A stretch of 10,416 nucleotides of DNA from positions 1 through 10,416 of the forward strand of contig WFYK01000094.1 in assembly GCA_015490105.1 (NCBI GenBank), in the 5' to 3' direction. Below the pieces are notes generated by a model, which worked only from the letters and a program-made list of their open reading frames with translations, had not been told where the DNA came from and made no database searches. Shown here one piece after another: positions 1 through 5,607 of this stretch (position 1 is the first letter of the stretch; the number at the start of each line of letters is the position of its first letter). Source of the stretch: Aquificaceae bacterium (GTDB lineage Bacteria > Aquificota > Aquificia > Aquificales > Aquificaceae). Position numbers and translations under genes: made by a program.

Positions 1-623
1 CCTTTGCTCACCATGCGGAGTATGATCTCCCCGACGAAGCGGAAAAGATAATCAAGGATCCCAAATACGCAAAGGAGGGAAGAGATCTTTTCATCCAAAA
101 CTGTGCAAGCTGTCACTCTCTCAGATACGACGGTGTGTATTTGATGTCCGTTACCGCAAAACCCGAGTGGCAGAAGATAGAAAAAACCATGGGTAAACCT
201 ATCCTCAAAGAGGTAGACGGCAAACTTCAAGTTACGGGCTACTTCGTTCCGAGAGACGTTTACGAAGCCGTTGCACTTCAGGACCTCCTGAATTTGAAAG
301 CTTCCTTCGGTAAGATCCCTCCCGACCTTTCCACCATGTATCTTGCGAGAGGTCCCGCATACCTTTACAACTTCATACTCGATCCTCAAAAGGTTCTTCC
401 GGGAACGTCCATGCCTAAGCTCTTTTACCCTGAAGCGGATCCCGAAGCTACCAAAAAGGTTGCTAAGATCGTCTCTTATATGAGATCCGTAAACGAGCCT
501 TCCCCGGGTGAGAAAGTGAAGAGAACCCTTATGGGTATCGTAACCATCGGCTACTTCATAGCCATGGGTGCGGTCCTTTGGATATTCCGCAAGAGACTCC
601 TCCAAAAGATGGGTTACCACTAA
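1..623 (+). CDS. petC: Cytochrome c1, C-terminal part (5' truncated by window edge)
   Basis: Heme-bearing subunit of the cytochrome bc1 (quinol:cytochrome c oxidoreductase) complex, which passes electrons from the Rieske protein to soluble cytochrome c on the outer face of the membrane. The frame is open from base 3, so the start lies outside the window; 206 residues are visible. The covalent heme motif CASCH is encoded at 102-116 and is followed by SLRYDGVYL, the typical cytochrome c1 continuation. A Met in GTSMPKLF (codon 411-413) is the likely sixth heme ligand. A single hydrophobic helix close to the C terminus, followed by RKRLLQKMGYH, fits the usual c1 membrane anchor with its basic tail inside. 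An ATG at 135 lies inside the cytochrome fold, after the heme motif, and cannot be the true start. The Rieske and cytochrome b genes would be expected upstream (inference). Confidence 0.93.
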   Translation, partial: FAHHAEYDLPDEAEKIIKDPKYAKEGRDLFIQNCASCHSLRYDGVYLMSVTAKPEWQKIEKTMGKPILKEVDGKLQVTGYFVPRDVYEAVALQDLLNLKASFGKIPPDLSTMYLARGPAYLYNFILDPQKVLPGTSMPKLFYPEADPEATKKVAKIVSYMRSVNEPSPGEKVKRTLMGIVTIGYFIAMGAVLWIFRKRLLQKMGYH

Positions 624-631
624 AATAAAAA

Positions 632-651
632 GGGCCCCGAAGACGGGGCCC
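632..651 (+). terminator. GC-rich hairpin after petC, terminator or mRNA-end stabiliser
   Basis: A perfect 8-bp inverted repeat (gggccccg / cggggccc) with a 4-base loop (aaga) begins 8 bases after the petC stop. On the + strand it is followed by caaattaatcc, without a real T-run, so it is a weak intrinsic terminator for petC. The A-rich stretch in front (aaaataaaaa, 622-631) would give a good U-run only to a minus-strand transcript, and no minus-strand gene is seen here. It could also attenuate read-through into, or protect the mRNA before, the next gene. Confidence 0.55.
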
Positions 652-670
652 CAAATTAATCCTTCCTTTC

Positions 671-1228
671 GTGGTAAAAAGTGGTAAATTTTTGTCTATG
701 GGCATAGTGATTTTGCTACTGAGTTTCATATTCAGTTTTAGTCTTTACGGGAAGGAGTTCGGGTCTCCCGAAGCGGTGCTAAGGAAACTCTTTCCCGGTG
801 CGGAAATAGAGGTGGTTAACAAGATCCTTACAAAGGATCAATTCGAAAGGGCAAAAAAACTTGCCAAAGTCCCCATAGACAGCAGGCTTGTGTCTTTTTA
901 CCTCGTGAAAAAGCAAGGCCAAATTATCGCCTACGGATATGTTGACATACACAGGGTAAGAACCTTACCTGAAAGTGTTCTCTTCGTGATAAGTCCGGAA
1001 GGGAAGATAGAGCTGGTGGAGGTTCTCTCTTTTAAAGAACCCTTGGAATATATGGCTGACGAGAGCTGGCTGAAACTTTTCAAAGGTAAGGAACTTAAAG
1101 AAAGAAATCTGCGCCTCAAGAGAGACATTCCCAACATGACGGGAGCGACCCTTACCGCAAGGGCAATCGTTAAAGCCTCAAGGCGTGCATTGGCTCTCTG
1201 GAAAGTTCTCTTCGGAGGCAACGAGTGA
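671..1228 (+). CDS. Exported FMN-binding (FMN_bind) domain protein
   Basis: A 185-residue protein likely to carry a flavin on the outer face of the membrane. Residues 1-27 form a signal peptide or anchor: basic start MVKSGK, hydrophobic core GIVILLLSFIFSFSL. The C-terminal part holds NMTGATLTA (about 155-163), the signature of FMN_bind domains found in NqrC, RnfG and NosR, where the Thr of (S/T)GAT takes FMN covalently from ApbE. T160 would be that residue. The usual Asp six residues before the Thr is Pro here; an Asp lies two further back (D152), so covalent attachment is likely but not certain. The GTG start at 671 lacks a clear ribosome site, but the ATG at 698 would lose the basic signal-peptide start. 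The stop overlaps the start of the next gene, so the two are probably made together. The exact redox partner is unknown. Confidence 0.75.
   Translation: MVKSGKFLSMGIVILLLSFIFSFSLYGKEFGSPEAVLRKLFPGAEIEVVNKILTKDQFERAKKLAKVPIDSRLVSFYLVKKQGQIIAYGYVDIHRVRTLPESVLFVISPEGKIELVEVLSFKEPLEYMADESWLKLFKGKELKERNLRLKRDIPNMTGATLTARAIVKASRRALALWKVLFGGNE
1214..1218 (+). promoter_or_regulatory. Ribosome binding site GGAGG that fixes the 1225 start
   Basis: GGAGG lies 6 bases before the GTG at 1225, inside the last codons of the FMN_bind gene. The GTGA overlap of start (1225-1227) and stop (1226-1228) suggests translational coupling of the two genes. Confidence 0.75.
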
Positions 1229-2175
1229 GATTTATAATCTCGTCCAACATAAAGGCAAACAAGCACCTCTATATGGCGGTTATCTTTCTTGTAATTGCCC
1301 TTTTTCTCTTTTGGGTATCTTCTTGGATCCTCTTTTATCTAAAAACGGGCTTCTCTTACGAGGGCGTCTTTAGTCTCTACCTTACCGACCCCGAGTTTCC
1401 TGAGCCCGTTCCTACCGCCCAAGTGATCGAGGAAGTTCACATTCAGCTGTTTTTGTTTCTCTTTTACTTTATAACCCTTACGTCTCTGTTTTTGAGGAAG
1501 TGCACGAAGAGTTGGATCAAGATCTCGCTTCCTATGGTTTTCTTCTTTTCAGGCATTGCGGATATCTTTTTGCCCTTGGCGATAGTTCTTTGGGGTGAGG
1601 CCTTCGTATATCCCAAGATAGTGGCCTTCTTTATAGCACAGATATCCTCAGGAATTATGCTTTTCATGACCCTAAAACTGTATCTTTCTAAGGAAGAGAA
1701 AGAAGAACCTCCAAATAGAGGCCTTTTATACTCACTGGTTTTTCTCTTTGCGGTAGGAACCCTCCTTTTCGTAGTTATGAACACCGTGTTATTTTCCATC
1801 AAAGTCGGATTCAGTCCTTCACAGATAGCGGGCTACTACGCGGGTGATCCGGAAAGGTTTATAAGGCCGAAAACACTACTTGGTATGATGGAGGTAATTT
1901 ACCCTCACACCCTTGCGATGAGCGTATACCTTTTTACCCTGCTTCACTTTGCCTTTTTTACCAACCTAAGGAGAAAAAGTCTTTGGACAGCTCTTGCCTT
2001 TTTGTCAGCTTTGCTTGATAACTTCTCCGGGTTAGGGATTAGGTTTTTAAGCACTAACCTCTCTTATCTGAAACTTGTGTCTTTTTTCGCTTTGAATTTC
2101 ATAATGTTCTTCGTTTCCCTGTGGGTAGTTTACGCTTTTCTAAAACACAGAGCTAAAAGCGGGCTTCTTCTGTAA
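1225..2175 (+). CDS. Eight-helix membrane protein built from a duplicated four-helix unit
   Basis: A 316-residue integral membrane protein that I cannot assign to a named family. It has about eight transmembrane helices in two similar halves, roughly residues 13-155 and 164-312. Each half has a first helix ending in LK(T/V)GFS, then a polar stretch with a Y..DPE motif, then Glu-Val shortly before a His at the start of the second helix (H72 and H228), a basic loop, an Asp in the third helix (D113 and D265) and a fourth helix preceded by YPK or YLK. H241 is an extra His in the second half. Paired His in helical bundles can bind heme or metal, but no heme signature is proven. The gene overlaps the FMN_bind gene by GTGA with a good GGAGG site, so the two products probably act together, for example as a quinone- or heme-linked electron conduit to the flavin (inference). 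Confidence 0.8.
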   Translation: MRFIISSNIKANKHLYMAVIFLVIALFLFWVSSWILFYLKTGFSYEGVFSLYLTDPEFPEPVPTAQVIEEVHIQLFLFLFYFITLTSLFLRKCTKSWIKISLPMVFFFSGIADIFLPLAIVLWGEAFVYPKIVAFFIAQISSGIMLFMTLKLYLSKEEKEEPPNRGLLYSLVFLFAVGTLLFVVMNTVLFSIKVGFSPSQIAGYYAGDPERFIRPKTLLGMMEVIYPHTLAMSVYLFTLLHFAFFTNLRRKSLWTALAFLSALLDNFSGLGIRFLSTNLSYLKLVSFFALNFIMFFVSLWVVYAFLKHRAKSGLLL

Positions 2176-2183
2176 AAGCCTTG

Positions 2184-2192
2184 TGGTATATT
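2184..2192 (+). promoter_or_regulatory. Possible extended -10 promoter for the nuoMNA cluster
   Basis: In the 46-bp gap before nuoM, TGGTATATT matches an extended -10 element (TGn followed by TATATT). A transcription start near 2199 would leave about 22 bases of leader with a GGGGA ribosome site. No good -35 box is visible 16-18 bp upstream, and read-through from the preceding genes remains possible. Confidence 0.35.
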
Positions 2193-2221
2193 TCTAAACA
2201 GCTTTTTCAGGGCGGGGAAGT

Positions 2222-3724
2222 ATGGAGATTTTAAGAGCGGATTTTCCTTTTATAAGCTTGTCGATGATACTGCCTGTAGTGGCATCCGTGTTTGTTCTTG
2301 CTCTGAGGGAAGAACTTTCTAAGTGGATCGCTCTCTTGGGGACAGGGTTGACCTTTCTTCTTTCTCTGGTTGTAGTCTTTAGTTTTGACTACTCAAAGAG
2401 CGGATCGGTTCAGTTTTACGAAGAATACACGATACTCCAAGAATTGGGAGTAAAACTGTCTTTAGGGTTGGACGGCCTCTCTCTACTTATGTATTTCTTG
2501 ACAACCCTCATCTCACTCGTTGCGATCTTGTGGTCCATAAGGGATGAACAGATAAGTTTTAGGCTCAAGGAATACTACGTAGCCTTCCTGCTTACAGAAA
2601 CTTTCCTGGTAGGTGTTTTCGCAAGTTTTGATCTTTTGGTCTTCTACGTTTTCTACGAGCTTACCCTTATCCCCATGCTGTTCGTTATAGGTGTTTGGGG
2701 GTATAAACTGAGGCTTTATTCCGCCTACAAGTTTTTCATATACATCTTCTTCTCTTCCCTTTTCCTGCTACTTGGCATAGCGGGTGTTGCGGTAGAACAC
2801 TTTTTCGATTTCGGAAGGTTTTCCTTCAGCTACTTTGATGCGCTTAAAAACTCTTACAGCTTAGGGCTTGAGATATTCCTATTCCTGCTTTTCTTCATAG
2901 CTTTTGCGGTGAAGACCCCCATAGTTCCCTTTCACACGTGGCTTCCCGACGCACACGGAGAAGCACCTACCGCAGGTTCCGTAGTTCTTGCGGCGATTTT
3001 ACTTAAAATGGGAACATACGCTCTCCTTCGCTTTAACGTCGGTCTTTTCCCGAACGCAACCTACGAGCTCATGCCTATGCTTATAACCTTGGGTATTCTC
3101 ACGATCATATACGCCTCCTGGATGACCATAGTGCAAAACAACGTAAAGAGGTTCGTAGCTTACTCTTCGGTGTCCCACATGGGGTTTGTTGTGACCGCTA
3201 TGTTCTTGCTCAACGAAGAAGGCTTGAGAGCTTCCATCATTGAGATGTTTGCTCACGGGATGACCAGTGCGAGCTTGTTTATGATCGCAGGGTTTATTTA
3301 CCACAGACTCCACACCTTTAATATGGAAAGCTTGAGAGGTTCCTTGAGGTTCATGCCCCTGTTTGCGGTAGTAGTTGCTACGACCGCTTTTGCGGCGATG
3401 GGTCTTCCCGGTGGATCCTCCTTCTGGGGTAAGTTCTTAACTGTTCTGTCTGCGAAGGAATACTCTTACTACTTAGCTTTTCTCGTGCTCGTTGGAGCTT
3501 TCTTTAGTGCCGCATACGTTCTCTACATGTTAAAGACGCTATTTTTAGATTTCAGGGAAGAGAGTATTCTTATACATTTTCAAGATGTCAGAGGCTTTAA
3601 ACTATCCGCCTTCGTTGCGGTAATAATTCCCATTTTGCTTATAGGCTTTTTCCCGCACATCTTCTTTAACATGTTTGAAGGATCCATAGACTTTTTCCTC
3701 AAACTATTTGAGGGGTTGATGTGA
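2222..3724 (+). CDS. nuoM: NADH-quinone oxidoreductase (complex I) subunit M
   Basis: A 500-residue antiporter-like membrane subunit of complex I, one of its proton-translocating units, with about 14 helices. Family landmarks are clear: YELTLIPMLFVIGVWG with the conserved Glu (E146), AVKTPIVPFHTWLPDAHGEA with the broken-helix Lys (K231) and H238, LLKMGTYALLRF with K262, AYSSVSHMGF, and an HGMTSASLF segment. The length fits NuoM. One deviation: in TM12, where E. coli NuoM has the essential E407 (context FVGEF), this protein reads FWGKF with K404, as NuoN and MrpD-type proteins do. ATG at 2222 is preceded by GGGGA with short spacing. nuoN follows after one base. nuoL is not in this window. The identity is secure; what the E-to-K exchange means is open. 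Confidence 0.95.
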   Translation: MEILRADFPFISLSMILPVVASVFVLALREELSKWIALLGTGLTFLLSLVVVFSFDYSKSGSVQFYEEYTILQELGVKLSLGLDGLSLLMYFLTTLISLVAILWSIRDEQISFRLKEYYVAFLLTETFLVGVFASFDLLVFYVFYELTLIPMLFVIGVWGYKLRLYSAYKFFIYIFFSSLFLLLGIAGVAVEHFFDFGRFSFSYFDALKNSYSLGLEIFLFLLFFIAFAVKTPIVPFHTWLPDAHGEAPTAGSVVLAAILLKMGTYALLRFNVGLFPNATYELMPMLITLGILTIIYASWMTIVQNNVKRFVAYSSVSHMGFVVTAMFLLNEEGLRASIIEMFAHGMTSASLFMIAGFIYHRLHTFNMESLRGSLRFMPLFAVVVATTAFAAMGLPGGSSFWGKFLTVLSAKEYSYYLAFLVLVGAFFSAAYVLYMLKTLFLDFREESILIHFQDVRGFKLSAFVAVIIPILLIGFFPHIFFNMFEGSIDFFLKLFEGLM

Positions 3725-3725
3725 A

Positions 3726-5192
3726 ATGGATATAAAGGAAGTCATAGGGACGATAGAACTACCGAAGATAAGCCTATTTTTGCCGGAACTCATAGTTTTG
3801 ATCACCGCCTTTGTGCTCTTCACTCTTGACCTTATCCTTGGTTCCAAGCAAAAGAGGTGGCTTCTTCCCTCACTGAGCGTTATAGGGTATGTTCTTGCAC
3901 TCCTTTCCATAGTTGTTTCCTCCCAAAACTGGGGTGATACCTTCTACGGTAGCTTCACCAACGATCCGCTCGGTGCTATCGTTAAAATCTTCGCCCTCAT
4001 CATAGCTATCGTTATGCTCGCCTTTGCGGACAGATATTTCACCGCAAAAAAATCCTTCTACGGAGAGTTCTACTACATGCTTGCCTTCACCCTGCTGGGG
4101 GCAATGATCCTCGCTTCTTCGTATAACCTCATAATCATTTACGTTTCCCTTGAACTTGTATCCATAGGCTTTTACATACTGACCGCTCTCTTAAGAGGTT
4201 CCTTTATCTCCAAAGAGGGAGCTTTCAAATACCTAATTCTCGGAGGTCTTTCCATAGCGCTGGCTTCCTATGGAGCCGTGTTTATGTATATCTACGCAGG
4301 TTCGATAGATTTAAGGGAGATCCTTTCTTACGAAGGAAGCGATTACCACTACCTCATTTTGGGTCTTGTATTCTTTCTGATAGGGTTCGCCATAAAAATA
4401 GGGGCGGTTCCCTTTCACTTTTGGCTTCCTGACGCTTACCAAGGGGCACCCACTCCTGTTACAGCTTTCATGGCGTCTGTAGGAAAGCTCGCCTTCTTTA
4501 TTCCGGTTGTCAGGATCATGCCTCTCGTTCAAGAAAAGTTCTCTTTGGCTTGGATGCTCACCGTCGGGGTTATCGCAGCTGCTACTATGCTTTACGGAAA
4601 CTTGGTCGCTTTGGTTCAAAAAGACATAAAGAGATTGCTGGCTTACTCTTCCATAGCCCATTCGGGTTATATTCTCGCTGCTGTTGCGGTCACCAAGGAA
4701 ATTGGTCTTAAAGCGGTCATATACTTCCTCGTGGTATACGCGATCATGTCAGCAGGAGCTTTCTTGGTGGTTGCACTGCTTGAAAGGGCCCAAGGCTGGT
4801 CTAATGAAATACAGGACTTTTCGGGATTGAGATTCAACGCCCTTTTCTTGGCGGTCGCCTTTATGGTTTATATGTTTGCTCTCTTAGGCGTTCCGCCAAC
4901 GGTAGGTTTTGTAGGGAAAACCTTAGTGTTCATGGCTCTTTCCTTTGATAAACTGTGGTGGCTTGCTATGATCATGATTGTCTCAACGGCCATATCCACG
5001 GGATATTATGTGAGATTGGTAGTAATCATGTTCATGAAGGACAGGGAAAAGGAGATTCTGCCCTTCCCCAAAGGTGTTACCGAGGTAGTGTCCTTAGTAT
5101 TTTTGACAATAATGACGGTAGCTTTAGCTGTTTTCCCCGGTGTTATATGGGGTCTCATAGAACCTGCCAGTGAACTTCTGTTTGCGAGGTAA
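3726..5192 (+). CDS. nuoN: NADH-quinone oxidoreductase (complex I) subunit N
   Basis: A 488-residue antiporter-like proton-pumping subunit of complex I, the one closest to the small membrane subunits A/J/K. Diagnostic segments: SLELVSIGFYIL with E143, AIKIGAVPFHFWLPDAYQGA with K224, SVGKLAFF with K254, AYSSIAHSGY, and GVPPTVGFVGK with K398 in TM12, where Lys is normal for NuoN. About 14 helices and a standard length. The ATG at 3726 comes one base after the nuoM stop, with GAGGGG (3710-3715) inside the end of nuoM as ribosome site, so translation is probably coupled. nuoA follows 5 bases after its stop. Confidence 0.96.
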   Translation: MDIKEVIGTIELPKISLFLPELIVLITAFVLFTLDLILGSKQKRWLLPSLSVIGYVLALLSIVVSSQNWGDTFYGSFTNDPLGAIVKIFALIIAIVMLAFADRYFTAKKSFYGEFYYMLAFTLLGAMILASSYNLIIIYVSLELVSIGFYILTALLRGSFISKEGAFKYLILGGLSIALASYGAVFMYIYAGSIDLREILSYEGSDYHYLILGLVFFLIGFAIKIGAVPFHFWLPDAYQGAPTPVTAFMASVGKLAFFIPVVRIMPLVQEKFSLAWMLTVGVIAAATMLYGNLVALVQKDIKRLLAYSSIAHSGYILAAVAVTKEIGLKAVIYFLVVYAIMSAGAFLVVALLERAQGWSNEIQDFSGLRFNALFLAVAFMVYMFALLGVPPTVGFVGKTLVFMALSFDKLWWLAMIMIVSTAISTGYYVRLVVIMFMKDREKEILPFPKGVTEVVSLVFLTIMTVALAVFPGVIWGLIEPASELLFAR

Positions 5193-5197
5193 GAGCC

Positions 5198-5569
5198 ATG
5201 GATTACATTGGCTTTCTGATCTTCTTCGTGATAATGCTTGCTATAGCGCTGGTTATGATCTCTCTAAACTGGCTATTCGGTCCCAAAACCCCCCAAGAAT
5301 ACGAGGATTATCCTTACGAGTGTGGAGTTCCTCTCTACGATGAGAATGCTCAGACTACCTTCCACCAGGGGTATTACCTACTCGGACTTTTATTGCTTCT
5401 CTTCGACATAGAGGCTGCCTTCCTATTCCCTTGGACTGTAGTTTACAGGTGGCTCGGGGTTTTCGGATTTATAGAGATGTTCCTCTTTATCCTTATCCTT
5501 ACCTACGGACTCCTATACGCGTGGAGGAAAGGGGCTCTCAACTGGCAGTTTGAAATGGAAGAGGTTTGA
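5198..5569 (+). CDS. nuoA: NADH-quinone oxidoreductase (complex I) subunit A
   Basis: A 123-residue, three-helix membrane subunit of complex I near the quinone-binding junction between membrane and peripheral arms. Hallmarks are YECGVPLYDENA in the first loop, with the conserved Cys, and LLFDIEAAFLFPW in the second helix, with its acidic pair. The ribosome site GAGG (5186-5189) overlaps the end of nuoN, 8 bases before the ATG. In most bacteria nuoA is the first gene of the nuo operon; here it sits behind nuoM-nuoN, so the complex I genes of this genome are rearranged or present in more than one cluster, as known in Aquifex aeolicus. Confidence 0.96.
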   Translation: MDYIGFLIFFVIMLAIALVMISLNWLFGPKTPQEYEDYPYECGVPLYDENAQTTFHQGYYLLGLLLLLFDIEAAFLFPWTVVYRWLGVFGFIEMFLFILILTYGLLYAWRKGALNWQFEMEEV

Positions 5570-5572
5570 TCA

Positions 5573-5598
5573 TAGTTTAGAGCTTTTCATTAGTTTAG
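5573..5598. repeat. Two direct copies of tagtttag before the AAA+ gene
   Basis: The octamer tagtttag occurs at 5573-5580 and 5591-5598, 18 bp apart start to start, filling most of the 38-bp gap between nuoA and the ATPase gene. Such spacing puts both copies on nearly the same helix face and could mark a regulator site, but chance in AT-rich DNA is possible. The second copy runs into AGGA (5597-5600), the ribosome site 7 bases before the ATG at 5608. Confidence 0.3.
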
Positions 5599-5607
5599 GA
5601 TACTCTT

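Noticed and set aside
1464..1802. 112-residue minus-strand open frame in the duplicated membrane protein gene
   Set aside because: Lys/Arg-rich complement of hydrophobic codons; no start signal or domain.
2999..3313. 104-residue minus-strand open frame within nuoM
   Set aside because: Overlaps conserved nuoM motifs entirely and shows no recognisable family.
4311..4661. 116-residue minus-strand open frame within nuoN
   Set aside because: Shadow of nuoN; no membrane or domain pattern and polar low-quality composition, while the + strand is certain.
5565..5598. Sigma-70 promoter between nuoA and the ATPase gene
   Set aside because: Only poor -35 (tttgat) and -10 (tagttt) matches; not strong enough to list as a promoter.
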